NCBI GenBank assembly: GCA_032158295.1
Contig: CM063254.1
Location: forward strand, 20,226,147 to 20,290,146
Direction of reading: 5' to 3'
From: Pycnopodia helianthoides
Taxonomy: Eukaryota; Echinodermata; Asteroidea; Forcipulatida; Asteriidae
DNA length: 64,000 nt
The position numbers were made by a program, and so were the translations under genes. How positions within the stretch are numbered: position 1 is the first letter of the stretch; every line of letters begins with the position of its first letter. Of this stretch, positions 13,001 through 25,689 are shown piece after piece. The notes under the pieces were generated by a model. That model worked only from the letters and a program-made list of their open reading frames with translations. It was not told where the DNA came from and ran no database searches.

Positions 13001-13621
13001 TGGGAGTCTACAGGCTTGTGGTGTATGCGAGGGGTGTCGAATACAAAAAATCGTGGCTTTTTTGGCCCATTGCAAAAAAAAATTATGACCATATTTGGAA
13101 TATGTGGAGAATTTTTTCACCACGTTGCTTCTCCGAGGGTTTTAATATGGTCAAAGATAGTAATAATATCAGTTGTGTATATAATGATACATCAGTTCAA
13201 GACTCATGAAAATGTATTATTTTAGATGATTAATCTACATAGCAAACCGCACGTTGATGTGGAAAAAATTACCGCAGTTCATTGATGTAGCCGATAGTCG
13301 AGTTCAGAATGTCAAGCTACGATAGCGCCCTCACAGAACTATTATAGACAACTTTTTACCAGTATAAGATTTGAGCAGCTCCAGTTTTCTTAAGTATTAA
13401 TCGTTGTAGTGGTGTTTGTCACGTACAACTGTGAAATTTTAAACAAATTGTATTTGTTTGTTTGTTTGTTTACTTTTCTTATACGAAATGATTATTAAAC
13501 AATCGTCTTTATAATGATACATGCACTACTCAATAAATGTTTGCTTTCCAAGCAATGTCACACAATTTTTAATTCAGAACTATTTTATGTATTTTCATTT
13601 CTCTGAACAAAAATGAATATC

Positions 13622-16510
13622 TTAAATTACCACCGATGGAATGTTCTTAGTTTCCATAGAGCCAGGTAAACCACGAATCTTAAAAAAAGACTCTCTAGTT
13701 ATCATACTACTGCACTTAAGTACGTCAATATTCTTAACGAATCGCGCAGCGTAGAGCTTGGGAAGGTAGACGCAGACCAACGTCAGGTAGGCGTTGAGAA
13801 TCAGCGCCATACACAGCGTCGCCACCTTCTGTGTGACTGACATAGCCGTGGTGTAGACGGGTAGAGAAGCCAGGCACAACACCAGCGTAGAGTAGACGCT
13901 GACTGCAATGAACTTAGACTCGTTGTAGTTACTGGGTACCTTGCGGGTCTTGAAGGCGTAGAAGCAGCAGGCTAAGATGAGGACGAGGTTGTACACGCAC
14001 GAGGCAAAGAAACCGTTTCCAAACTGACAGTAAATCTCGACGTACTTGTTTAGTTTTTCAGGCATGAGTCGCTGTGGTTTGCTTAATTCTCCAGCCATAG
14101 CTGAAACAATCACGATCACAACCTGTGACAAGACATAAATAAAGGCCTTAGTATGACTAAATGCCCCTTCACCCCAAACTTGTGTTTTAGTGTCTCGCTT
14201 TGTCAATTTCACTCCACCAGTAAAATCAACATTTTTCTAAGACTTAAGAATCTTCCACATCACTCTGCTAGCCACAGATAAACAGTTCAAAATACAGTTG
14301 GTCATGGATTGAAACCTCCATATTGTTAGACCCCTTGCATTGGCCGCCATCTTTAATATCAAACAATGGAAACGTATGCGCTGCGCACGACTCTCAGCCA
14401 ATGATAGCTCTTCATTGACCTCAGTAAGGGGACTGTTTTGGGCTTATGACGTCATATGCAAGGGGTCTATATAAACAATATTTGCTGTATTTACCTGAAT
14501 CATCATGAGCACGGCAGCCATAATGATTTGATCCTTTGGGCGGATCATATGAGGTGGTCTGGTCGACTTCTTGGCTGCTTTGAAGATCCGATGGATTCGG
14601 TTCACCTTGAGGAAGGTGGGAGCATACGTCATCGTGAAGCACATAGCAATCATAATTGCACATCCTGAGCAGGATGCAGTTGATGGGTAGATGAGGAACG
14701 CAAAGGTAGTCAAAAAGGCTAAGACGGTGCCGCAGATGGCAACAATACTTAGAGCACGACCGGTAGCTTTTATTAAAGGATGTTTACGATAAAAGATCAA
14801 GCCAGTAATGCTGAGACACGCAAGAAGGACACCGGTTAGACACAGAGCTATAAGAGCAATAATGATTGCACCTTGTACATTGATCATAGTTGCTGGAATA
14901 GTCTCACATGATGTAAAATTAGAAGTCGGCCAGAGAAGTTCTGGACAAGGGGAGCAGCTGTCACCGTCCACAAACTCATACGGGTTACATTTATTACAAT
15001 CCCAGCAACATTTCTCCTCTGTTGGAATCGTAAGATGACCCGGTGGACATTCATCGCTGCACACTGAAATCGGTGGCCGAGGTTCACTCCCTGGCCATGT
15101 AATTGCCGATTCATTTATTGAGAGTGGTTTGTCAAGGTTTTGGGTGTCCCAATAACCAATGTCATCCCATCTGATTCCGGTTGATTCTACCGTTAGAGTC
15201 TTAATTATGTAGGCTCCTTCTGAGTCACCATTTCGATTGAAATGAAAGTTACCAGTTGGTCCATTAAACGTGACATTAAAGAGATAAGGTGTGACGTCCT
15301 TACCAGTGATATTACGAACTATGGTGAGACACTCCTTTGTCATTTTGGGACATTTTGATCTCAGCATGTTGTCAAACGCATGAGCAAACGCATAAACAGA
15401 CAAGTAAATCGGCATATTCGATCCTGAGAAGAAAATTGGGCAAGCTGTGATATCTGAGCAGTTGTTATTCTTCAACCAGGATTCCAAATAGGCGAGAAAC
15501 CACGGACTATAAACTTGACTCTGGTTTGTCAATTGACTGAAATGAGACTTAATTCCCGGGATTTCGTAATTATTAAGCCGTATTTTCAGACTCCCTTGAG
15601 CCATATTTGCAAGGTCATTTTTAAGGGTTGATGTTTCGAAAGCATCGCTGCAAATCAGGGTACGCCTCTCCTTAGGATTAGCCAAATGAAACTCCTGCAA
15701 AGCCAAGGAAATTCCTTCAAATCCACCAAAAATCACTAAAACTTTGACCTTTGGGAATGCTGCGATCTTCTTAGCAACTGCTTTAATATTTAAAGGCGTG
15801 GCATGATCTTGAATCGATACCGAAAAGGCGATACAAACATCAGTTTTCTCAGCCAATGCCAAGATCTCTTGTGTTCCCAATATACCGTAAGTATCCAATG
15901 AGTATATTACACCAACATAAACCCACTGAAAACGGGTCAAAATGTCAATGATGGCCTTGGCTTGAAACTTGTCTGATGGTACAGTTCGTAAGAAGAACGG
16001 GAAACGGTTCTTATCACCTAATTCTTCACTCGTAGCGGAGTATGATACCATTGGGATGCCGTAAAGATTGCTAGCTTTGGCTGCGATCATGCTCGTAGCG
16101 CTCTGGGATGTACCTACAATACCGAGGAGTTGACCGGTGAGTGAGGGTCTTGAGTTGCAGCTGGGGATCTCGAAGATTGTGTCGGCAGCTGAGTAGTGAC
16201 ACATAAGAGAAAGAGCTAACGACAATGATATGTCTTCATCGTTACAACTATCTCTGATATCGAAACCTAGAGTTATATTTGGTAGTAGGTCTGGCCGCTG
16301 GTTCACTTCATTAATAGAGAATACGATGGTTTCAACAATCTGAATGGAGTATACTCCAATCTCTCCTACACAAGTTGGCTCATGTTCGAGCGGCACCATT
16401 CCACCGAGAATGATATCACCATCCTTGGTATAATTGACCCATTTGGCTGAGGAGCTGGAAACTTGTAGGGTGAGACTGATAAAGAGTAGGATACCACCAC
16501 AAAACATCAT
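13622..16510 (-). CDS. GPCR-2: metabotropic glutamate receptor-like class C GPCR, two exons, intact
   Basis: Exons 16510-14495 and 14122-13622, spliced CAG|GTAAAT to TCACAG|GTT in phase 0, give about 838 residues. It starts at a double Met before a hydrophobic signal peptide. The Venus-flytrap domain contains YSATSEELGDK, VPSDKFQAKA and DTYG, the positions that hold the alpha-amino acid in mGluRs; however the usual basic residue of the QRVEAM motif is Ile here (IQIVET). The cysteine-rich domain has KCCWDCNKC, and helices 1-4 contain KATGRALS and LKVNRIHRIF. The short intron (372 bp) holds a small inverted-repeat element. Same architecture, intron position and strand as GPCR-1, so it is a tandem paralogue. 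The tail after helix 7 (about 37 residues) shares nothing with the other copies. Ligand and G protein cannot be read from the sequence. Confidence 0.94.
14318..14482. mobile_element. small MITE-like inverted repeat in the GPCR-2 intron
   Basis: ATATTGTTAGACCCCTTGCAT at the left is mirrored at the right by ATGCAAGGGGTCTA followed by TATAAACAATAT. The element spans about 165 bp and fills nearly half the intron. No transposase; non-autonomous DNA element is the likely class. Confidence 0.65.
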
Positions 16511-19500
16511 GTTATGAGCAAAAGAGCAACTAATAATTCACATTCAAATAATTATAAAGATGGGATATCAACAAACGAAGAAGAAATCCGTGCTAACTCA
16601 TTACGTCAAAGACAACGACTGTGAGCGGACAGCTAGCTACAGAGAATCTATATCTAACAGTCGGTACCATGTAATGGCAAGAAATGATCGCACCTATTTT
16701 GGCCTAGTCACGTTACCGGAAGTTGGTTCTTCCCTAAGCACACAACGTGCACTATGATACTGCGAAGAGTCAACGGTCTCAAATCTCAGTGAAATTAACC
16801 GACAACTGTATTGACTGATTCAACACAGCGTGTAATTATAACATCAGTGTACACTTGTCTTACAGATGCTAGCTCTGATTTCTGGCTGATTTAACTCGAA
16901 AATTCAAGTAGATTAAATTCTAAGTATCTATTTTTATGTTTGAGAAAGTTATTATGCTTTCATTTAAGGTATTTCAAGAAACAGTGGTAGTTAATTAAAT
17001 ACTATAAATTACTTGTTGTCAGGATCCCGACGTTATCTCACGTCCATTAGTCACGTACGAACATGTTGTGAATTGTTGTTGTTGCTGTTTTGTTTTGTTT
17101 TGAAGAAAAACAATCACCTGTCAAATTCGTTAGGAGAAAAACAAATCTTCAACACAATTTCGTTCGGCTGCTGTTGTGGTTGTTGTTGTCACGTTTAACA
17201 GCGCCCCAACCAAGAGGGTACTTGACATTGCTATCAACTCCTGCATGGAAAGCTCAACCTGTCAACCCCCAGCTCCCGGCTGTCCCGTCATGGGCTACCA
17301 TACTTAGAGGATACCCAAGGAATCCTTGGATCAATGAATCGACCAAGTGAAGTAGAGAGCGCCTGCATGAACCATGATGTTAGATGCGGGTAGTCAGCGC
17401 GACGGACCAAAGCTGTCTCTATGGATGATTGAGTGAGTGGGTGAGTGCTGCGGAAATAAATTGCGTCGAGCTTCAAATTAATTTGACTGGTTTCAGAACT
17501 CGAGCTAAAAGGTCGTCTTTTATCCACCAAGCATTCTATTCAGCATGAAAGATGAAGTCTGTTGGTAAATAATGTGACCATGGAAAACATGAGCTGGGTT
17601 TTCGTGAGTCACAAAATATCTACTTTTTCTGCATCAAAATAATCTTCCCAAATAACTGGTAGCCTATCCTTCATTTTTGATAAGCAACAAAAAGGAATAC
17701 TTCTGTTAAGCCATCACTGAGTATTTATAGGGAGTTAAATAAAAATATTTCTTTTTAGAAATGCTACATAAAATCAATCATTAAAAACCTTTTCAACAGA
17801 ATGTTAAGGTTTCATTGGCACAATGTTTTTGATATTTAATTATAATCTTAATTTCTGCATCTGGTGATGATTTTTGTGTGCAGTTTTATTTTAAAGTCTT
17901 CGAGATTGGTTTTGAATCTATTCATTTCCAGGTAAAGTTACCTTGGAAACAGTTTGTATGAATATAAAATGTTATGCTTGGCCAAAAGACGACTTCTAGA
18001 GAACAGGTAATGCAAACAATTTCATGGCTTGATTCGTTTCCCAGCGTTGACTCCAAAACATTCATCATTTTGAAATTCCCATTAAGCCAATACATTTCTT
18101 TGTCTTATGATTCTTGGCTGAAGATGGCTCATTTATAGGTAAGCACCTCGTGCGTGAAGGAACACGTCTAGACGACTTCACATTACAATAACTAAGCAAC
18201 AAAGTCGAACAAATCATCTTCAGACCTAGGTTTGCAAAGTCAGAGACAACAAAGTCCTATGTAAATATACATTGCGTAAAGAGGTACATGTATATAGGCC
18301 ATTTTACACGATGAATTTTCTTATGTTTTTTGTGCAAAGATAAAATAACCTATAGTGAAGAATCAATGGTTTATTATCATAAAAAAGTTGTTCACAAATT
18401 TTTACAAAAGCATGCTAGATTTTTCATTTAACGAAACTCGAAATTTACAAGGATATGTTCATGTATTGACCTAAAGACTGTTATAAGGTACCATTCATAC
18501 AGCTTGTCTACTAATGTCCATACTTGAAAACAAAATGACTAGAGCGGGATTTGAACCAACGCCCTCCGGATTAACGTGCCGGCGCTATACTGAGCTATCT
18601 ATAGCCCTATGTTGTCGGTCTCCCTATAAGAAACCAGTCAGTTTCCCTTGTGGCTTATTAATTATATAAGTAAAAACAATAGTTACATGTAAATAAGGAG
18701 TAAACAAAGCAAAAAACAAAAACAATAAACGGTTCAAGCAAAAGCGATAAACAAGTAAGAAGGATTAAGAAGCGAATATGAAAATCAATTACTTAAGAGA
18801 GGAAGCTTAGAAGCGTATAATTGGGATAGAAGGCTAAGTTTGAAATAATACTTAAGAAAAAAGACTATTCCACACGCGAGGACCAAAGAATCGAATCGTT
18901 ATGAGAAGATGCGAGTAAATATGGGGTGTAATAATTGCAAGAGCAAAATGCACAATACAGGCATATCATTCTGTCTTTTTATCTATTCATATCATTATAT
19001 TGGCTCAGAAGATTCTTATTGCTTATATAAGTGTACTGTCTTAACTTGCCGAAGTAAAACAAAGGTTTGCAGGCAAAAAAATAATAAAATACGAGGAGCA
19101 GACACAAATGCTTTAAAACAGTTCACCATATAATACTCATAACAGGAAACGAGGCTGTGGCTTAATTTTTCTGTGTCTCTATTTGACAATATCATACAGG
19201 TGAATTCGTTGTATTGTATAGAGGATCAGGGATGTACCGTTTCATTGTCAGTGTCAAACAAAGCTTTAAATAGTTTTTTAAAACAGAAATACAAACCCAT
19301 CAGAATGGTCGCGGAATTGATTCTCTTATTACAACAACATGCCACTCACGGACTGTACATCAAGGAAGAGCCTTGTTTCCTCTTACAAATTGAACACAAA
19401 ATAATTAAGTTATATACCCTCAATTCAACCTCGGGGAATATTTTTCTAAAAAATCACTTTACACTTGACTGAAAACCCACAGAAACTGGGACTTCAACAA

Positions 19501-20115
19501 TCCCATCTCAACAAAGGACATCGTTTATATCAATGTAGAACAAAAGGAAGGACGAAAATTGTGTCTTTAATAAACAAGTTAAGCTGGGAATTAAATATCT
19601 ATGCTCTCGTCCCTGAAATTAAAAACCCAAATTTGAAGTTCAGCACAATAGCTTTTGAAGATGTTTGATGCGGATTTCCTTAGGAAGATCATTCTTCATT
19701 TCTAGACCTTACAAGCTTTGCCGAGATTTGCCAAATTTATTGTTCCGAAGACAGTAACGCAATGCTTTTTACAGGCGTAAGCCCCTTGAAGTTTCCGCAT
19801 TGCTACTCAATCTTTGAATTCCGTATTCAACGAATTCTATAATCTGTCTTCTCTAGGGAAAATGAAGGTTTTGGTGGGAAATTAACGTGTTTTTTTGCTA
19901 TTATTATAATATTATTATTTTTATACGTGCATAATTGCATAACAATAAGCAATGGTGGTCTCCTGTTGGCTCTTTCTGTGTATGACGTCATTGTGATGAT
20001 CTTGCAGCAACGAATTGGATGGCTTATAAAATGGCATGTCGATTGATGGAAAACATTTACAGCCAAATGTCGCACTATACTTGTACATGTATTGGAAAAA
20101 ACCTTGTTTGCAGAG
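16511..20115. other. intergenic region between divergently transcribed GPCR-2 and GPCR-3
   Basis: About 3.6 kb holding both presumptive promoters. One SINE (18534-18618) is recognisable. No open frame here carries a domain or splice context. I see no TATA box or binding site that I would defend. Confidence 0.65.
18534..18618 (-). mobile_element. tRNA-derived SINE head
   Basis: On the minus strand it reads TAGCTCAGTATAG (box A-like), then GGTTCAAATCCCGC (box B), as in a tRNA head. Relatives lie at 30999-31075, 31689-31764 and 58746-58855 and share TTGACTAGAGC. It has no tRNA cloverleaf of normal length and is repeated, so it is a SINE and not a tRNA gene. Confidence 0.75.
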
Positions 20116-23100
20116 ATGGGGTTTGTTTGCATTTTGCTTGCCGTTGGCTGGTCGTTGCTCGATGCGGGAATGAGTGCCGTTCCATCGGGCGTTTTGGTCA
20201 AATACACCGCGCCGGGAGACTTCCTCATCGGGGGAATTTTTCCCCTGCATACAGACGACACCTGTCAATCAGGGCTGAGAAATCACATCTTAGAAAGGGT
20301 GGAGATGATGGTTTACACCGTGAAAGAAATCAACAACAAGGACTTACTTCCTAATATTACTCTAGGGTTTGACATCCGTGACTCATGTTACATGGAAGAT
20401 GCATCTTTGTGGTCTGCTATTTCTCTACTTGCTGAACATGTTCCATCTGGTATACACGCAGCTGCAAATGGTAACACATCACGTAGTAATCTCATTGGTA
20501 TTGTTGGTACGAGTAAAAGTACAACCAGTATTGTATCAGCAAAAGTTACAAACCTTTATGATATCCCAATGATTTCAGGATTTGCAACCAGCGATGAATT
20601 AAGTGATAAAACTAGATTTCCGTATTTTTTACGTACTGCTCCTCCAGATAAGCTGCAAGCAAGGGCCATCGTCGATACGTTACTTCGATTCAAATGGTTG
20701 TATGTTGGTGTAATGTTTACGATTGATACATATGGTATCCGAGGCACACAGGAATTGTTAAATCTTGCAGATGAGAACGGAATCTGTATAGCTTTTTCAA
20801 TTGCGGTAAGGAAACACGCCACAGAGTCAGACATCTCAGAGGCCGTGTCGAAGATTCTGGATTCTGAGAAGGCTAAGGTGTACGTCATGTTTGGGGGTTT
20901 TCAGGGTATGTTCAGAATCTTGTTAGAGTTTCATCGACTTAAACCAGATGATAGACTGACACTTATTGGTAGTGATTCTTTTGTTTACTTTGATGAGTAC
21001 GGGTTACAGGATTTCACTTCGGGGAACTTATTCTTTGCATTGGATTCCCATCGGGTTCCTGCTTTTGAAAAGTACTTTAATGACATGTTAGCAACAAGTG
21101 ATGACAATCCATGGTTTTCTGAGTATAAAGAGTTTTGGATGAATGAGATGGGATGTGCCGAGTGGAGTGATTGCCGCATAGTCACAACAAACCGTTCTAG
21201 CGCAGTTTATCAGGCTGTTTATGCATTCGCTCATGCCCTGGATGACATGATGCATGATAATGTGTGGAGCCGTTTTCTTCTTCAACCTGTCAACTCTTTC
21301 ATGGCATCAGCGGGGAGGAGTTTTTGCCATATCTTCTCAATGTGACATTCCAAGGGATTGATGGCCTCTTTCAGTTTGATAAAAATGGAGATCCAGAAGG
21401 GATTTATAGAGTGGAAAGCTTCCGAAATGGTGGTTACTACCAAGTCGGCCACTGGGATTCACGTGGTACCAACTCTCAATTTAACGTCAATGAGAAAGAA
21501 ATTCACTGGCCGGACGGAGTAGGAAGACCTCCTTTATCTCTCTGCACAGAGGATTGTAAGCTCGGACATATAAGTGTCCCACTTGAAAAGAAATGTTGTT
21601 GGGGGTGCCAAAAATGTGCCAATAATGCCATTGTAAAAGACGGAACCTGTTTCTCATGCGAGGAGCGTTTTTGGCCAGACGAAACTTTCAAACATTGTAA
21701 GATGATAGATGCCTCGACATTTTCTGTCCATGATCCCATTGTACTGGTCACTCTAATCCTGAGTGTAGTCGGTGTTTGTAATTCTCTTCTTTGCTTCTTT
21801 GGGATGGCAGTGTATCGTAACCATCCACTTATTAAAGCTACCAGTAGAGAACTCAGTTTCATATCAATCTTTGGTACAATGTTAGCTTTCTTCATTCTCT
21901 TTGTGTACCTCCCTCTACCAACTGTGTCCTCATGTGGTACATCTGAGGCTATCATCTCCCTCTGTGTCACACTGACCTATGCTCCTACACTCCTCAAGGT
22001 AAATCGAATCTGCAGGATCTTTGAGTCGAGTAAGAAATCCACAAAGCGACCAAGCTTCGTCAGGCCAAAGGACCAGCTGATACTGGCAGCCATACTTATT
22101 TCAGTTCAGGTAAGAAAATTAGTTTCAGATTATTTCATAAATTTGAAGTTCAGTTATGTAATATTCAATCAATAAACAGTCATCCATTACCGATTCCTAA
22201 AAACACGTAAATTATAGTAATATACGCATATTCAGTTTGCGATACCTCACCATGCTGTGCCTCCAAACCTATACCCGTAAATTATGCTTGGTAACGGGTA
22301 ATGTCCATTTGTGCTGAGCTGTTTTTTAAACTAGGCCGTAATGGTTGTCTTTGATTATGATATTGCAAAAGAACCAAAACAAAATAATGAAGGCTAGGTA
22401 AGGAAGGAACATCAAACCACAGAGAGAATTAATGTTACCTGCGGACTTTTGAGGGTGGGTTTTTCTTTGCCCCCCCCACCCCCCTCCCCAGCAAACACTG
22501 AAAGTGAGCATTGTTTAGATTGAATTTTGCATGCACACAGTCGGCCCGTGATATTATTATCTTTACACTACCACCGATCTATTGTTTAATCAGTCTCGAG
22601 GTTAACGTTATGGACGCTTTGGAAATCAGATTCAACCACGCCCACCCAGGCAGCATAAAGTCCTCCACTAGATGTTGAACACGATGACAACATTATTGCC
22701 AAAACAACATCTCATATTAGCAAAGCTTGACTTGGACATCTATTTTGGTTCATCAAGTAGTATTGGGTAGGAGACGGTTCTTTACAAGTCAAACGTTACC
22801 TGATTGCCAAGTCAATATAGGACGACACTAAATCAAAACATTGCCTCATTGCCAAGTCAATATCGGACGACACTAAATCACAAATTGCCTCAGGGAGCAT
22901 AACCGAGCAATCTGCTTGTACGACGACTCAATTTTGCTGCAGTTTGTTAATACACAGATTATAGACATTCATTAGAGTTTTACTTTACTAATAAATAAGA
23001 GGAAACACTTCAAGTAATTAGTGATGTGAAAAGGTCAAATGAGAAACCTCAACATAATTATTAATATTGAAACACAGTAAACGATATATGAAAAAATAGT

Positions 23101-24672
23101 AGTCGATACATCACCATCTTTCGAATTTAACCCTTTCCTTAAAGGAACATTACAGAATTGGTAAGAAAAAACTAAATTATACTTTTGGATCACAGATTTA
23201 CATAAAACTTACACGGTCTAATGATGATGATAGTAGAAAACATCCCTTGAAATATTTTTGTCTGAAATGCCATATTTGATGAGAAATGAATAAACTAATT
23301 TTCCGATTGGAGATTATCGCTTAGTGAGCGTTTTATTCATTTGTTGAATCTATATGGTTTCATGCAAAATGTGTAGTCGGTTTTTCACTATTTTCTCGTG
23401 ACCCAGATGGCCGATCGATCTCAAACTTCTACGGGTTTGTCAGTTTATGTATATGGTGGATTACATAAAGTGCTTACACTGCCAGCAACTGTTTTGTTAG
23501 CAAAAACCAATTCTGCAATGTTCCTTTAACAATGAGTAAAATGTAAACGATGATACGCACATCGTACACTCAGTATTTTTCAAATTGTCTTTCTTATTTA
23601 TTGTATTGTTCGATATTTTATGTATTTTTGATGTTTTGAGTATGCTCGACAACACAAACTTCAATTTTATGGACAATATAATAAAAAAGAATAGAATTGA
23701 AATTGAATTGCTGCGATCTGATACGGTTGTTATCAATGCATTGCTTTAGATCGTTAACTGTTTGGCAGTGGGCACCTAGCCCTCTTGCCACGACAGGGCA
23801 GCTACAAGGTAGCTACAAGAACATATTCTGAGCCCAAATAAATGCATATCAGTCCAACCCCAGTTAGTAAAAAGAAAAGAGCGGCCAAATCTAACAAAGG
23901 TAAATTATTGCAAAGAATTGGGCATCAAATATGATATTTAGTATACAAAATTCATTGATTTCAGATTGTCCTCGTTATCATTTCCGTGATTGTGGGACCA
24001 TCCAAACCAGAGTATCTCACCCCAGTACCACACGAGAAATATGTGGAGATTTACTGTCAGTTTGGAAACGGCTTCATTGCCTCATGCGTCTACAACCTCG
24101 TCCTCATCTTAGCCTGCTGCTTCTACGCCTTCAAGACCCGCAAGGTACCCAGTAACTACAACGAGTCTAAGTTCATTGCCGTCAGCGTCTACTCTACGCT
24201 GGTGTTGTGCCTGGCTGCTGTACCCGTCTACACTACGACTGTGTCAGTCACACAGAAGGTGGCGACTCTGTGTATGGCGCTGATTCTCAACGCCTACCTG
24301 ACGTTGGTCTGCGTCTACTTGCCCAAGCTCTACGCTGCTCGTTTCGTTAAGGACATTCGGGTGATGGACTGGAACAACTCCCTTCAACAGTCGGCCAAAC
24401 TAACAGAGTCAACCCTTCGTCAACTGTATCCTCAGCTGTGGTTACTACAACCGCGGCTGGCCCGTCAGTTGGTGACTAGGGCTGTGGTTACTGCAAGTCT
24501 GCAACCGTGGCTGGCCTGTCAGTTAGTGACTAGGGCTGTGGTTACTGCAACCATGGCTGGCCGTCAGTTGGTGACTAGGGCTGTGGTTACTGCAACCATG
24601 GCTGGCCGTCAGTTGTCTAGGCTGGTACTGCAAGTCTGCAACGGGCTGCGTCAGTTGGTGACTAGGGATTAG
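20116..24672 (+). CDS. GPCR-3: metabotropic glutamate receptor-like class C GPCR, two exons, one frameshift
   Basis: Exons 20116-22109 and 23965-24672, spliced CAG|GTAAGA to TTTCAG|ATT. ATG at 20116 opens a signal peptide; upstream frame has only a TTG. Venus-flytrap domain with LLPNITLGFDIRDSC and DTYG, a cysteine-rich domain with KCCWGCQKC, and seven helices are all present. At about 21261 the frame breaks: the reading MMHDN must continue with Cys in the next frame, which needs one extra base; the rest of exon 1 is then open to the splice site. Either a sequence error or a young pseudogene. The C-terminal tail is a minisatellite read as protein, QLVTRAVVTA repeated three times. Other two cluster members have unrelated tails. 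Transcribed opposite to GPCR-1 and GPCR-2. Confidence 0.9.
23139..23529. mobile_element. TTAA-flanked MITE in the GPCR-3 intron
   Basis: It begins TTAAAGGAACATTACAG and ends with the reverse complement CTGCAATGTTCCTTTAA; the 24-bp termini differ at one base. The interior (GGCCGATCGATCTCAAA, then a GTTTGTCAGTTTATG stretch) resembles a MITE family I know from echinoderm sequences. TTAA ends suggest mobilisation by a piggyBac-type transposase; about 391 bp, no coding capacity. Confidence 0.8.
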
Positions 24673-24760
24673 GCCGCCTCGTGAGCTGTGGTCCTGCAAC
24701 AGTGACTGGTCACTCAGTGTGACTAGGGCTGTGGCTACAACTAGGGCTGTGGCAACGTGA
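24440..24760 (+). repeat. 45-54-bp minisatellite overlapping the GPCR-3 coding end
   Basis: Units contain CAGTTGGTGACTAGGGCTGT followed by GGTTACTGCAACC. The array encodes the last roughly 75 residues of GPCR-3 and continues as decaying copies past its stop (24670-24672). Confidence 0.85.
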
Positions 24761-25689
24761 TCTAGGCGAAACGCTGGCAGTTAGGCATGATGTTACTCCA
24801 TTATATAACTAATGTAAAACACCTCTGTAAACATTACTATTAAAAGCACATTTAAATTAAATCCAGCTCACTGTGGCACACTTTATTGTGTAATGAATCT
24901 GCATATATTCTGAATTACACATCTAGGGCATATTTTGTCATGAAATTTGCTCTTTTTGAAACTCTTTTATTCAACCAAGGCAGTTTCACTGTGATGCTTT
25001 TGGATTGTAACTCACTATACAGAAATTTACCACCACTGACATACCCCTTAAAAAGGCACCTATATATAGCAACATAAAAGCTATACATACAGTGGTTTAA
25101 ACTCTGGGTATTTTATGAATGGTTGCATCATACACTGCAAAATGTTTGTTATGTACATGTTCTCTGTTTATAGCAATGAAATAGACAAATTGTCTATACA
25201 TTTTTCTTTCAATTATTAATGAAAATGAATTTATATTATCTAAAGACATAATGGTCATTATGTTCCGCTCCATATGTGGCATGGTGTACTGTTCCCCTCC
25301 CATTGTGTCTTCAGTATGTTCTGGGGATCTCAGGAATTCTTTAGAGGATTTTAGGACCGGGGGGGGGGGGGGGGGGGTACTAATGTACAAGAGAAAAGAG
25401 TGTGTTAGAGTATGGGGACATGTGGGAGGACACCCTCTGCCACATATTGGACATGCTATATTGAAGTTTATGCCATTACAACCACTCAATGGGGGATAAT
25501 GTTCCATGGCATAATGGTATAACCAGAAACTCTGATTAGGGGGTTGGGCAGCAGGGGCAAATACATAATTGGGGGGGGGGGCCTTTTTAATGTATCCAAC
25601 CATCTTCTTGTGCAATTTTTTGATTTCACTGGGGGGGGGGGGGCAACAGTTTACGCCACTGATTATGATGGCCCAAAACACAATTGCTG
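24673..25689. other. intergenic spacer between GPCR-3 and NOP14, with long G runs
   Basis: Convergent 3' ends. It has the tail of the minisatellite and three long plus-strand G runs near 25359-25377, 25571-25580 and 25631-25642. The open frames crossing these runs on both strands are low-complexity artefacts. No gene seen. Confidence 0.7.

Larger units (their letters stand above)
6285..13621. other. intergenic region between GPCR-1 and GPCR-2, no convincing gene
   Basis: About 7.3 kb, AT-rich. It contains the duplicated 6713-7190 block with a hairpin, the 47-bp minisatellite, dispersed repeat copy B, a loose tandem repeat near 9773-10060, a poly-G tract near 11083 and microsatellites (TA near 9858, GTTT near 13449). 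Short open frames here (for example 10379-10690 and 11999-12343) show no domain, no codon bias and no splice context, so they are not annotated as genes. Confidence 0.75.

Noticed and set aside
18534..18618. tRNA gene
   Set aside because: Box A and B are present but the arms do not pair as a full tRNA, and three relatives in this window carry the same flanks, which is SINE behaviour.
331..24672. Calcium-sensing or vomeronasal receptor identity for the GPCR cluster
   Set aside because: The ICL3 motif KTRKVPxNYNESK, helix 1-4 motifs (LKVNRIxRIF) and the ATS motif in the ligand domain favour the mGluR branch.
25097..25681. 194-residue proline-rich minus frame
   Set aside because: Created by the G runs; no start context and no family match.
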